Source: Phoronis australis
Taxonomy: Eukaryota; Phoronida; Phoronidae
NCBI GenBank assembly: GCA_002633005.1
Contig: NMRA01000169.1
Coordinates: 651,595 to 715,594 of the forward strand
Reading direction: 5' to 3'
Length of the DNA: 64,000 nt
The position numbers and the translations under genes are program-made. Numbering within the stretch: the first letter of the stretch is position 1; each line of letters begins with the position of its first letter. Positions 23,201-38,200 of this stretch are shown here, one piece after another. The notes under the pieces were generated by a model. It ran no database searches, was not told the origin of the DNA, and worked only from the letters and a program-made list of their open reading frames with translations.

Positions 23201-26200
23201 GTCCAGCAGGGCGCGCAAGCCCCAGCCTCGCCCAACCGTCTTGAACAGCTGCATGCGCGCTGTAATGCCTCGCTGGATGACACGATTTTCACAGGTCATC
23301 CAACACTGGCACGCCTTGTTACACTCGAAGATGAGAGGAGGCTCTATGTATGGGAAGTCGTCGACGAGGGTGCCCTCTTTTGTGTACCAGCATTTGATGC
23401 TGTTCCGCGTACACACGCACACGGATGTGGAGCAGACGTTACGACACAGGCAGCTCTGTAATGGAAGGGGTGAGGAGAAACGAGATGTGAATTGTGAAAA
23501 TGTGAGATCTACAAGTGAGCCAAAAATGTGAAACAGACAAAATGTGAATTTGAAATATGTGAATCAAATCACAACTTTCCAGTAAATGCAGTGATTTGTG
23601 ACAAAAATAATCAAATGTTGAACACGTGACATAGAGGAAAGAGCCTTAGCTACAGAACTATTATTTAATTAACATCCTTTCCTCAAATATTGAATTGTTT
23701 ACTTCAGAAGGTAGAATCTTCCTCAACACCAGTTTGTTTTCATTAGAAAATGAAGTCACAGCGTGAAAACAGTATCAAACTGCAAAGGTTGAACTGACGG
23801 AAAACGTTAAGGGGGAGAGGGGGTGTTTTGGTTGTTCTACTCATGTTAGAGTACTCCACACTGATGTACCATCTCCACTCGTGTTTTTGAACAGTGCTAC
23901 TTTACAAAGAGGGGGATGGAGGAAAGGAGGGAGGCAATGCCAATATTTTCTTACTGCCAAACTGGAGATAAATGTAATAAACACTACCTGTAAACTGGAG
24001 ACCAAGGTGTTTATATGGAGTTGTGATGTCTGTACATTCTCTGTCACGTATCTGTAGTCCTCTGGCATGGGCTCATCATCCACGCCATTTACACAGGGGA
24101 TAGGGCTCGAGTCACGGCCGTATGAGATGTCCCTACACACAAACAACAGATACTGTAGTCTTCAGTTCAAACCCTAATTCTCCGCCATGATGGACAATGC
24201 ATAACTTTCACAGAGTTAAAGGTTTTAAACAAAATTTGCAGATTTCAGTAATAGATATAATTTTAATATCTGCCTTTTTATCACTAAAAACGAAGAGTAT
24301 GACCCAATTCCTTTAAAAAATAAATGAAATAGATGCTGGAATGGCATGCAGTTACCAATGGATAAAAATATAAAATAGTAAAACTAGTAAAAATAAAACA
24401 AGCATTGGAACTAAAATATACAGACTGCTGAAAACATGTATCCGTCAGTCTGTATCATACCCTTGACAAAATGTGGGGAATATTTTAATATATTTTAGTA
24501 CCTACGCTTGTCATTTTATTTTTTTTAGTTCTGTCGAAGTCTGTCCACTTTATTTTGAAAACTACCATAGGCAAGAAATCTCATCTTACTTTGAAAATCC
24601 ACCTTCAGAATGCAGAATACAACTTTCACCAACAAATCTCTGTTTTTGAAAGTTTACAACTTACTACAGTTCATTACAGGACATAAGTTTGTAAGTACTA
24701 TAACCACAAGCATCTGATGGACGTAAAGTGGGTGAATTATCTGATGTAGTTTGTCTACTCAAGACACGTACCGATGCAGAACCTTTTCAATCTGACTATT
24801 GTTGCCTTGAGCTTTCTGTAAATTGTGCGCCAGTTTGAGGGCTGTGAAGCAACCGGGCTCCTTGGATGTGCAACACTAAAAACAAACACACACACACACA
24901 GAGACAATTATTCAAACCGTGCTGCCAAATGCACTCCAGTTTATAACAAAGATCATCATCCCAGAGGCGTTTTTGACTGCCAATGACTGCGCGTTAGGAT
25001 TCTGCCATTTCGGAATACAGACACTTTTTCCTCCAAGTCTTTTGATATATTTTGTGGAAAACTCTAATTCATCATCAATGGAGATAACGCCAGTAAAAGC
25101 AGTAGACAAAATTATATCACAAAAACTGATCAATGGGTTTGAACACCAACTCAGAAAAATAAACGGCCTTTCACGCTACTTCAAACACACGACACCCAAC
25201 TAACTTCACATCCAACAGCAAAACCACTTCTGTCAAATCTTACAAATAGCGCATGCGAAGAAAGTTGAAAACAATGACCAAAATATGGTGAATGTTTGTT
25301 TATTTTGAGAAAATGAACTGAGGCTATAGGTACCAACCTTGGCACAGATAGTCTTACCTCTATAGGAAGCTTTCCTTCATTATTCCTGCAAGTTGTTTTC
25401 GCGCCCCTCGCCAGAAACAACCTGCGATTGAAGCAGAAACAACCAATCAGAGAAGAGCATCCACTGACATCCTACTATGTGAGCAGAATTTATGGGAACT
25501 CCATATTCATAAGGTGGCCCTGAAGAGAAATGGTGCCCTTTTCTAATATCTGATTGGAGAGCAGAAAACAGTTCATCACCATAGGGGAATTTGTGAAATC
25601 AGGGTCAAATCTGACTACCTGAATGCAGGCAATTCTATAGGCAGTATCCTTGTTTCGCTAGCGCCACCTAGTGAATTTCAAATTTCCTATTAAGGTCAAA
25701 ACAGTTGGTTAGGGTCTGTGTTTTTTCTTGAAAATTGAATCGGTGTGGTATTTTTTAGGTAGTCACATTTTCAAAAAAGAAAATCCACATGAGACAAGTA
25801 AAAATGATGCATCACTTGGCAAACCATGGCGTTCCAACCTTGTTTACCATTGGTTACGAAAGTTTGTGCAACTTTTCCACAAAAACAACATAAAACCTTG
25901 ACTGAATTAAAGTAATGCGGATGCGCAATTTTTTCCTCAATTTTCTTTAATCGGAGAGCTTAGGTCACAAAATGAGTCGGGTTGTGACCTGAACCAATCA
26001 CGTTGGCCTTACAGAGGCTACTAAATACTTATTACATGAATATGTATATTCCTACAATATATTCACAGCTGACACGAGCACCTATTACGGTTATTAAAAC
26101 CCTACTAACTATTTTACTCACATGACGCAGTCATAGTGGTCTTGTCTGGCTGCAATATGTCTGAAATTAAAGCGAGACAGACGTGAGGCGCTACCGTAAC

Positions 26201-29200
26201 ATACATTAAATGTAATATGCAACACTGAAATACAAGATAAAATACAACTCATATAAACAGTACAAGACAAAGGCAATCAAAGTACAACTCATATATAAAG
26301 TGCAAGACAAAGGTAATCAGACAAAATACCATTTCCCTACCCTGGTGATTAATTCTGTTAACAGCAAAAATGGCTGCTTACAACTATTACAGGAGCAAAA
26401 TTTTAATTAGTAATGAGGGAAGAATACTATCTGACGATGAATTGCGCTTTTGTCAAGACGGGGAATGTTGGGTCATAGTACTTTTGGTTTGTACTGTACG
26501 TTCAGCCACCATGACATGGAACTCTGGGTAATATTATCTGAATACTTTTGGCTTCTACTACAGTTAACAACAATGTTTTTTCATTATCTGTACCAACTTG
26601 TAAAGGTTAACAGACTTCAAGTAATGATCATATTCTTCAACTTCAGCAGACAAAATTTACTTTTTTCAAAAATTTTATACTTGCTAGAGAAGCTCAAATG
26701 TTTTACAAAATGTCACTTGATGACACTTGTGCGGTAGAAACCATGGCAACAACAAAAGTAACCAATTCAATAAAGGTTTTGTGAAAAACTTTAATTGATT
26801 TCTCGAACTTATATCAATAACTTAATTCTTCAAACTAGAGAAAAATTGAGTGAGCAAGTTCTGAAAACGTCAACCACTAGAAAACTTTAGCAAACTGATA
26901 ACTTTGCTCGATGACTGAGACGTCCACTGACTTTCAGTCACAGGCCTGCAATTCAGCTTTGACATGAATAATGATGCCAGAGACAAGTAATAAAAATATT
27001 ACATCAGCGATTCAGCCTGTCACATAGACAGTATTTGCACTGTACAACTAGTTCAAATTGTCACGTAGACAGTATTTGCACTGTACAACTTGCTCAATTT
27101 GTCACAGTCCACGTTTGAAGATTTGAAACTTTAACAAAGGTGATGTAGGACCCTAGGAAATGTCCAAACTTATAAACATCATACCTCAGAAATGACTTAT
27201 CGGACTCAATATGAAACTCCCAGAAATTATGCTTTATGCACTACAAACCTCCTATAAGAATTATTTTTAAATTTTACTCAACTTAAGCATGAGAGGCTAA
27301 CAAAAATTAGGACTTTAGCGACTTTGATTGAAAAAACAAGTCAAAATTTGTATGAATCAAAAACGAAATAAGTTAGAAAACTGTAACAACATTTTTGAGA
27401 TTCCATCTTGAACATTTACACCAAATGAAATATGGCTATGAGATTGATACCTTTATTTTGTTATGGATATACCTAATATTGTTCTACTTAATTTGACAAA
27501 ATACATGGTCATGTTACCTGATTTATGAGAAATTGGTAAGAAGTCAAAAATCAACTCTCAATCAGAAAATATACGCTTATACCGAGATGAAATTTATTTT
27601 TGTAGATGTTTCGCCAAATACACCGACTTGACGGCAAGATCTTACATAACATTTTATTTCAATTTTTAAAACGTTCAAAACACCTTTCAGAGTAAACAGC
27701 ATTTGCCAATTTAACCAAAATGTATAATATAACGTAACATTGCCCTTTAACATTAAGTACAACAAAGGGTGTAGTCCAGTCTGCTACTCACAGTGGTCTG
27801 TCCCCTCTTTCATTGACGACGTCCACATCTGAGCCATGTTTAAAATACATCTCAGCTATGTCCACACTACCAGAGAACGCCGCCCAGTGAAGGCCTGTAT
27901 TCTGTTCCTGCACACAAGACATAGTATATGATTGTTGTGAACATCACATGCTAACATCATTTCTATTGCAAGCAATACCAGTTGTGAACATCACTATAGA
28001 TTGTGAACATAACAGATTGTGAACATAACGCATGCTGAACATTAGACCATGAACATTCCAGATTGTGAACATTACACATTGCAATTCCAACAGTTACATA
28101 TTATAATTGATAATGACAAATGCCAGTACTTCATCAATTACAATTGATAATGACACATTCCAGTATTTCTTCAATTAATCAATCCATGATTCAGTTTCAA
28201 GGAGTTTCAAAATGGTCATCTTTCATTTTCTTGGATAACAAAGAATAACATCAAATATCGGGTCATAGTAATGCGAAACATAATAACAAGACAGATGATG
28301 AGTGTTGCATGTAAACTGATGAAAGAACCACTTACATCATCTCTCAGGTTTGGATCAGCTCCTTGAGACAACAGGTATTGAACGACTTCAATGTGGTTGT
28401 GCTCAGACGCCCAGATGATCGGAGTCCAACCACCTTTATCCTAAAACGCCCAACATTCATGTAGATTAATGTTATCTGTGACTGAATTGGCATTTAGTTG
28501 AATAGCGTCAAAATTATAGCATTAAACAAAGTAAAAGTGTAGGTTCTGAATTCTGCAGAGTTTAACTCTTGACTTTACTACACCAATCTGTCATTGGTTG
28601 AGTAAAAAATTCCAAGTTCTATTATTGATAACACCTTCAGCAAAAGAGGAATTCATTTTAAAAACAATTCCTAATAGCATTTCGGAGAGAGTGCATAAAG
28701 TCTTATTATCTGGAAAGTTTACTAGAATTCGATTGGTCACTTCAAGTGTTGTTACACATAATTTTGTAAGTGCTGGCCAATCCTACAACTTAATAAAGGA
28801 TGCTGTGACTAATAAATACCTTGAATGTTCTTAGTGGCAAATAAATCAAGGTGAAGTTTCTTCAAATCAGAACACAACATGGCGGAACAGTAAATTTCGT
28901 TTGATCACAATTTTCAACCAGGGTAAACAAAAAGACAATTTTACATTATTATTTAAGAAATTATAAGAATGACTGTCACACGATGAAATTTAGAACATTG
29001 TTGGCAATACAGTGAATATCAGATGAAAAAATGAGACAACTTTGGCCATTGTTTTTGTTCGAATTTGAGGAAAGCTCATCATCATATCATGACAAAAATA
29101 TTGATATAACTTTTTTCTTAAAATAAAGAGCCTGCCGTGGTTTCTTTTGATTTTTCAGACAGCTTTACTAGAGGAAAAGCAGTCTTAAATGGACACACGA

Positions 29201-32200
29201 TCTGGTCATGTTGAGGCGAGTTCTTACCCTGAGGTTGACGTCGTATTTCCCATCATTCAAAAACAGCTTCACCAACTCCAAGTAACCCTCTCTACAAGCA
29301 ATGTGTAGGGGTGTCAGGCCGTCCTGAGCCTGCAATATTAATGTCACGCTCAGTTACTCCTTATATGCTGTAGTTCTGCGTATTTGGCTTAAGGATACAT
29401 ATGAAGCTATAGTCACATACAAAACTTCAGACTTAAAGCCAATGGAGCGTGACGGTTGAAAACTGTACTTCATATTCTTTGATTCTGACAGATGCAAAAT
29501 CACAACAAAACAAAACTCGCTAGTGAGATTTACACACACACACATTCACACATGTACCAACATAATAGTCAACTGAGACACACACGTACCAACATAATAG
29601 TCAACTGAGACACACACACCTGTCCCACAATAATTGAGACACACACGTCCCAACATAATAACCAAACTTATGCACCAGGGTAAGGCATATATAATTGCTA
29701 TAAATGAAGACTGAAGATCCCGGTGATTCTAACATTCCTGTGCACCAACCAAATACTGAACCTACCATTTGTGACAGCTTCCAGTACCACGGCACAACTT
29801 GCATATTAACCCGTTATCCTAATCTTTCCCTAAACTTAACTTAGTCGTTATTTCCTCAATTCATAACCCATGAAGACCATGGTGTAATCATTCCTCAGCT
29901 TAGAAAGAGTAAGTGTACATTTTAGTCTTCACTATATGACATTGCCTCAATTCAATACCAATACCATTTGCAACACTACCAACACTATTGTCACCACCAA
30001 CACCTTCGTCACCATGACCACGCAACAAAAGCTATTCACTCTCAAGCCTTTAAAGTTCTTAACTCGTTACCCAGGAATATCATGTTGCCGGGCAACTTTT
30101 CAGTCGCACTAACAAGAACTTGGTCACAGCCACCAGGCAACAACCCTTGAAGTAGCGTATATACCGTATTCGCCCTAATAAGTGCCCAGGGTGCTTAGAA
30201 AAATTGGCTTCAAGAAGGGCGCTTATTATAACCCAAAAGGGGTTGAAATCGTAAGCTACAATTCATCAAATTTACGCTTTCTGACAGAGTTTCTACAAAT
30301 TTGCAGTGCATTGCTATCGAACTTTGTTATTAAATTACGAGCATTTTTCAGAAAGTCCCAATGCGAAAACTCGCCGACTGATGCGTCGCTGCCTCGCGAT
30401 TGCCGATAGGTCAACTTGAATTCTTGAGTAAAAATATAGTTTCGACTCAACAAATTACCTGAAGTCCTCCTTAAGTTTTCAAAATAGCGTCCCTAAGATT
30501 TTGAAGTTCTTGTGGAGTCGGGATTAACTGCATATTAAGACCAAATCTGTGCTAGATCGTACTCCGCAACACAAGAAAAATCTCTGGACGAACACACATT
30601 TGTTGTCACGTGATGTTTGTTTTGAAGTTTGTCTGCGTATTGTGTGAGAGAGCGAGCGTGTGCATGTCATCAGAGTTCATTTGTCAAAATAAACGCGATG
30701 CAATGATCTAGGTGTGCATTGTAACTAAGGAAATTAACACAAGCAGTAAAACAGAACGTGTTTTATTTAGCACTTGTTGATCTCATCTGCTAAAAAACGT
30801 TAGACATTTTCTCGGTAAGGTTGACATTGAGTTGCCGGGTGACTGGATGCGGGACAGTCTAACAGTTATTTTTCGGGAGATTCTGGGGCTGTAAGGGTGT
30901 GGAATATTCACTATCAGTGGGTCAATTACAAATAATTTAATAATTCTTCCTTAAAAATAACGCAAACATTTTTTTCACAGTACTAGAAATTTTCGGAAAT
31001 AAGTGCCAGTATTTATTTCTTGCCGATGCTATGCTACACGTTTCATGAATAGATAGTTCCCGATAACTAATCTTCGATGACAGATTTTTGAATGTAGCGC
31101 GCGCTTCCTAAGCACGTGCTTTTAATTGAACAAAGGTCAAGTTTTTATTAGTCTTCGATTTGCGTTTTTCACGTGTTCAAAGAGATATGGATTCATGTTG
31201 AGGGAGAAGATCTGTACAGGAGATACATGTACACCACAATCCCTTTGACAAGTACGCTGTGCCTGTTCTGAAAGGCCATAATAGGACACATCCCTCGCAA
31301 GATCAGCAAAGCTTGCGTTCTTTTTGAAGCATGGCGGAAGTTTGAATTGTATAGTCACGGCTATATACTGACATAGCGGCGAGGCTCGTGATCTACAAAT
31401 TCCACGCACACTGATTTTTCAGGACTGTCGGATCTTATAAGTTGAAGACGTTACTGTAGCATTTTAGAACTGTAAGTAAGGCATTTTTTGCATGTGCGTG
31501 GCGTTCGTGGTCTGGGCGCTTATTTTAGCGAAGTCTGAAAAAGCGTGGGGGCATTTGTAGGGGCATGGGCACTTATTACGGTGAATACGGTACAATCAGT
31601 TTACCTTAGTGGTGACATCAGCGCCTGCCTTGACTAGATACTTAATGACATGAGTGTGGTTCTTTTCCACAGCAAACATAACAGGAGTCCACAGGTCATC
31701 GTCCATGACATGTACACTAGCTCCAGCCTGCAACAGTGTAAGTGCTAGGTTGAAGCAATCATCCTCTAAAGTCCTGCAGTTGTAGTCAAGGAACATAGCT
31801 AGACGGTGATGTAATTTTCAAGGGAACCTGTTAATCGTCAAACTCCAGTAAACGGAGATGGGTGTCTATGCAATGTTGGGTAAAAAAACTTTCCAGAAGT
31901 TTTGTTATTTATAATTTCTGGCAATCTGTAATTCACCAGTGGATGAATGATAATGTCCACCAAAGTCAATTATCTCGCAATATATGACAGGGCCAATGGG
32001 GTCAAACTTTGACGGCAAGCAAGGAAATATGTGGAGAATGTCATAGAAATCTATTAAACCTGGAACCAAAGCTATCAGAAGGTTGAGGTATACTAGTTAT
32101 ATACAACCACGGGGATACAGGGGGAAGGCCACCCGGCATACCGCACTACAGACATGACGAAAAACGCCAGAGGCACGACCTTTTCAGAGCTTACGTAAAC

Positions 32201-35200
32201 ATTTCCCCTTCAAAATTGTGGTTGCCCCCCCTCCTTTACAGCATCCTGGATCCACCAATGCATTTTGTATTTATGAACTATAAGGATAGCATGATGACTT
32301 ACTGAGACCAAGCAATGAAGTATAGGAAGATGGCCGATTTTGGCGGCTGCGTGCACCGGCGTCTCATGATCATGTTCGTCAAACTTCAGGTTGGGGTCAG
32401 CACCATCCTCTACAAAATGATTCAATTCAAATAAACACTTCCTGATTTTTTAAAAGAACCCCTGGCGACTGCCTCATACACTTACTTTCTGTGTGAACAT
32501 CTAAAAATATTACGTAGTCATGTATAAACATTAAATGCAGAAAAAATTCAAATCAAAACAATGCATTTCTGATTTAAACAAACTCGTGTTTCGAACCATG
32601 TTTTTTATTTTCCAAGAGTTATCTTACTCACAAGAAAGATATACATATCAGATGCCAAGCATGGCTGAAAACTTGAACTGAGAACGTGAAGAACAAAGCG
32701 AGCTTTTTTAAATAATGTTATGACAGAACTTATCATTATTTAAACCAGCCGTATAAAGTAAACATGTATGCACAATAAATACTTAATATTATATTATCGA
32801 TAACAGTGGTTATCATGACAATATACAATGCAAATTATTCCTCTTACTCAACAGACTCAAGACATTCCGTAGGTTCCCTTTCTTGACTTGTGAGTATAAC
32901 ATACGACTAGGTCGCAGTTTGCGGGGTTTACCATCGATGGAATCATCTTTACTGTCACTGTGAACGATAGTTTAATAATTACTAGTAACATAACATGCAC
33001 AACGATCATCGAGGTACCACCCAGAATGTGATAATTGGAAATTCAAAAGCAAGAGATATATCTTAAGCCAAGCACGGGTGTTCAAGAACAAAAACATTGA
33101 GGAACGGAACGTTAGTTACGCTCACACAAATACATTTGCCATTTTTCAATGCAAGTACGATATCAGAATGCGCATGAGCCAAAAGAGCTATTTCACACCT
33201 CCTTCAGTAAAGAGTGGGCATTTTCCTGCCCAAATATGGAATGATGCTGCCGACTGTTTGTTACCCAATGGAAAGAGAGTTGGATGTGTTTTGGGAGCTA
33301 AAATTGTTCTTAGATAAAAATGAACACTTGACACATAGACGGTGATCCATGATCTTGCAAAAATCAGTGACAGGGTGGAAAATACAAATTTTTAGACACG
33401 AATGCAGACATTTTTCTCATTTCAAACATGGATAAGTTCGTGTAACATTACAGACACTTCCACACTACATCCAGTGCTCAGTTGAGTGACCTTAATGACA
33501 AGACTACATTGTCAACAGAGGTTGCCTGATAAGAATTGACTTTAAAAATTCAAATGGAGAGATTTCTGTTGAAATACAGAATGTGTTCCTTAAATAGTTG
33601 TCATTTCTGCAAAGCACCAACCACCACCCTGTTCAGAGCCCCAGACATGAGCATGTACTTGCGTCGAAAAATCTTTGCAGATGGAAAGGAAACGGTGAGG
33701 TCTATCCCATAATTTATCAATTCTATCCCATAAATCAATATTCCAACTTTACCAGCCAATCACTTCCATGGCGGCCATTTTGCTAGGTTACGCTAGTAGG
33801 GTCTCGAACATACTGGCAAAACACACGCCTTTCCCTCGCGTGATTTCACATGGCCTTGTGTGATATCACTTTTCTTGCAAGAAACTTGGTCATCGAAACG
33901 CATCCTTGATTAATCATAGCAAAATAAACACATTAGCACTTGCCTCTCCTCTTGCAACACTCGCAACATTTCCTCCAGTTGGTTACGGTCCATACCAAGT
34001 GGTAGCCCATCCGATGAGATCTCACAGTTGGATTCTGGGAAGGCAACGGTGACGGCAGGCTCAGTGGGTGGCGATGGGGTGTTTACCTTGGTGGGAGAGG
34101 TCGCGTCAGTCTTGCCAAAACTAATCCTCGCCCTCAAAGAAAATAAAAATTTGATTCTATCAACTTCACTAAGGCAGAGCAAAATAGGACTTACTTGATC
34201 AAGAAAACCTACATGCTCGATACCGGCACCAGTAGTGACCAGACCACAGGTGGTATGGAATGGCAAAAAGCATATTAAGAACGTGTACATTGGACTTGTT
34301 CATACCACTATTATGCAATCGTCGCTGAACAATGGACACGTGAACCCAGAATTCGCTCAGATTACATAAGAATAGAAAAACGAGCATAGAAATAGATTAT
34401 AATCTAACACAGGTACCTGGGAGTAAAAACCTGCAGCGAGAAGGACTTCCGAATTCACGAGTGCATCAGTACAGCGACGAATGCCAAGGCACTAGCATAT
34501 ATTTTAGTATGAGCGAGTGCAATGCACACCCTAGGCTGTCGTAAAATACCCGGCTTCAGATTCATAGAGCAATTGCATTAAAATCACATTCATTTGAGAA
34601 GGCACAAAATGAATTAATCTGTGAAGCAACCCTTAAAGATTCACTGACAATCAAACTATCAATAAAAAGGTGCTCGACCAAAAGGCTGTCAACACATGAC
34701 AAGTATTGCGTGACCCTCAACGGAATAGGGTAATAGTTAAATCTCCATTATTGACTATTTGAACAGTCATACAAGACAGACAAACCTCCTCAGACTAACA
34801 TGACAGCTCACCTGCAACGCATTCTATACAGACAACCTAGAAGACTTGCACCAAATGACATCAGAAAATGGACAACTTAGTCGATGTGTTTCCATAGCGA
34901 CTGTGGCCATAGTCGCTACAATCAGATCATTTCCCTTTCCGAGTTGCCTGTGTTAGCTAAAGAGTGTCACGCATTCAAAACACAACTCGAATATATTGTC
35001 TTCAGGTCAGTCTGTGTCTGACGTCAGCAGCATGATATTAGTGTACTGAGGTGATGAAAAAAGCAGGGTCGCTTTACATCACAAGTTTTGTGAACTTGTA
35101 TACATTTACAAAGCACTATAACGTCAGGATCATCGCCTTTAAAAATGACAATTTTAATGATCCATGTTGCTCGTCTACCTGACATGCTCTTCAGTGGCTC

Positions 35201-38200
35201 TCTTAAAGTGATCTAGCTGAGACTTGTTATGTGAGTAGGTGGCGTTCATCTGCAGGTTGACCTCGTTGCCTTGTGAGACATCGCCACAGTGGGGGCAGCA
35301 CTTGACACTCTCTTCTCCGAGCACCACCTCACAGCCAATATGATAGTGGTGTACACTGAGGGCAGAGTGCCCCATATTCTTCCGGCACTGATAGAATGAT
35401 CCCTAAGAACAGAAAAAAGAAAACTCCAGTAGTGCCAACTTCAGGCAACATGTGTCACCTGTTTTCATACAAAGCCCACTCAATGACCACTGGTCACTCG
35501 CCCTCCACTCATTACCCACACTCAAAAACACTCAAGCAACACCAGTATGGCTTTGACAGGCTCAACAAGTCAACTATACATCCTTTCAGGACACTATGCG
35601 ACTATACAAATTAGGGATTTTAAAACAATATTTTAAGTACTTTATTCCACTCAGTGCTTCTTGAAACCTACGTTAACTTGCAGGCAAATGGTACTCCACA
35701 CCTATATCAACTTGCCGTCTACTGTACACTCACTAACAATAAGTTGCGAAGTCATAAACAGATTAGATCTGGAGATCTCTCTCTCTCCCTCCCTCCCTCC
35801 CTCTATGTCTCTCTCCCCCTCCCTCCCTTCTTCCCTCCCTCTCCCCTCTCTCAAGTTTTCTCTTCACCTTACCTGTCCTCAATAGCTGGCCACTGTCCAG
35901 TAAAACACTGCAGACTCACCTGAGAGCAGAAGCGCCCACAGCCAGGACAACACTGGTGAATTTTCAGCCTCAGTCTGTGTACTTCACACACGGCTATAAA
36001 GGGCAGCTTGACAGATGGCCTCGCCAAGAGGGGGTTAGTAATCGAGTTGCTGCAGGCAGACACCTGTGATTAAATAGCAATGAAATCACTGTAACGCTTC
36101 TAACCGAATGCCCGCAACTGTTCCTAGTCTAGTAAGACATATCCTAATGGTGCAAAAGCGCAGGCATTCTCGTCACCAGTTCGTCTCTCGAATTCTCAAG
36201 CGTACATCCAGCAGATATTTTAAGACTGTTCTATTTTTCTAATTTATCAACTTTTGATTTCTCATATTTTATTGCAATTATTCAAAGGACTTCGCTATAT
36301 TTGGAGCAAAGATAAGAAATGATTAATGACAACCAAGGATTCAAGGATTATGTTGTATGTCTTTGCCAGCTGATCAAAACCATCTTATTTGTTCAACAAG
36401 GGCCAAACCTACTTGTCAGTGATCAACAAGGGCACTGGTGAAAAGACCTTATTCAATCAGTAACCATTTTAGTCGCGAGCCTCCTTTTAGGTTTAAAAAA
36501 ACAATGCATTTGACACGTGGACGTAACATGACACACGAAAAAAATCACACTTTGCACTATATTTAAGATCAAAATGCATTGTTTTTAAAACCTAAAAAAA
36601 TTGGCTCACTTTTAAAATTATGACTGTGTGACTACGGTGTATAGGACGCAATGTTCCATCACAATAATTATGAAAATGTTAAGACATCACAATAATTATG
36701 AAAATGTTAAGACATCACAATAATTATGAAAATGTTAAGACATCACAATAATTATGAAAATGTTAAGACATCACAATAATTATGAAAATGTTAAGACATC
36801 ACAATAATTATGAAAATGTTAAGACACAGAACTTTTAAATGTTACAATTTGAAGGCTTTTTGTCAACTTGACATCATTTACTTACATAAATAGTATCTGA
36901 ACCAGTCTGATGAAATTAAATCAATAAAGACAGCAGTTCACCAAACTGAGTGAGCAAGATCTGAACTGGTCCAAGTAAGCAGTGCTCTCTCACTTTTTGG
37001 TTCTGATAACTGTCCTTAATGCCTGAGGTGCCTGGTGATATCAGTCCCAATCCCTTATCCCTTAACATAACAATTTGCCCCCAACAGTTTAATGGGTCTC
37101 CATAGTGGGTAACATCAATGTGAATGATAACGCCAATGATTATAACTCTTGAATTTGGTACAGCAAACATAGTCTGTTTCTAAAACTTGAAAAAAGCTCC
37201 CACCTTTAGCGAAATAATTTATTTTCCATTGTCCCAGAGTGGAGAATTTTTATCGCAAATGTGTGGAACATGTCACCTACTAGTCAATAATATACAGCAA
37301 GACATTACCTTTCCATCAATAGTGTCTAGCGCTTGACAGTATTGCGTTTTTGTCAGATCTGCATAGGGTGCTCCCTCCACTTTGCAACAACAAAGGGGCA
37401 CAGCACCGCGGTCTAGTTCAGCTGTCTTCCTAACTTTCTGGAAAAAAACAACCTACTTCAAACCGATGCCGAAGTTTGACAGCTGTCAGTAAGACAAAAT
37501 GTATCAGTTTATGCACACAAATAACTTTCAAATGCTGACGATGCAACGTTAAGTAAAAAATTGACCACAATTTTTGTTTTATGATGCATGCAGCTACAAT
37601 ACGCAAGCATGATTTTCTTTCTGCTCATTTCTGTCAAAACTTTTTGCAAAATCTAATGCCATATGTCAGTATGTGCTAAAAAGGCAAGATCACAGATTCA
37701 ACATCACTGTCTTGTAACTCACCGAAACTGTCGCAAATAATTTACTTCTCTTGGAATGATTACCAATAATCGTGCCACCTGGTGGAGGTCGTTGGAAGCT
37801 TTTTCCATCACTACTGCTCTCAATGGGCATACTGTTGCCCAGTATAGACTCTGCCCACCCTGGCAACTGACTGTCAGCAGACGGCTTGCGGAAAATCATA
37901 GTTCCAGATGAAGAAGAGATTGCCATGGGAACGACTGAGTTCAGTAGTTCCTGGCGCCGTCGATGGCCAAGCTTAGCAACTGACGACAAAGGGTAGGCGA
38001 CAATGTTACTGTTGGAATCCAGTTTCTTTGCCACAAACTCAGGAGGCAACAATGACTTGGTGAAACTGGGGAGACGGAGTTCCTTTGAGTTGGTCGTGCG
38101 AAACAGCAGCATTGGATTGTCTGTTCCAGGGTGTTTCACCAGGATGGCAATGGGTGGCTTGCGTGGAGGTGTTGGGGCTGACTCATTAGTGATGGAGCTG

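Noticed and set aside
34400-34850. LINE reverse-transcriptase fragment ([12 protein letters not shown])
   Set aside because: Only one short motif is convincing and stops follow; mentioned with repeat R4 but not called as its own element.
36657-36824. Evenly repeated 28-bp units resembling a CRISPR array
   Set aside because: The copies are directly head to tail with no spacers, AT-rich and intronic in an animal gene; an ordinary satellite.
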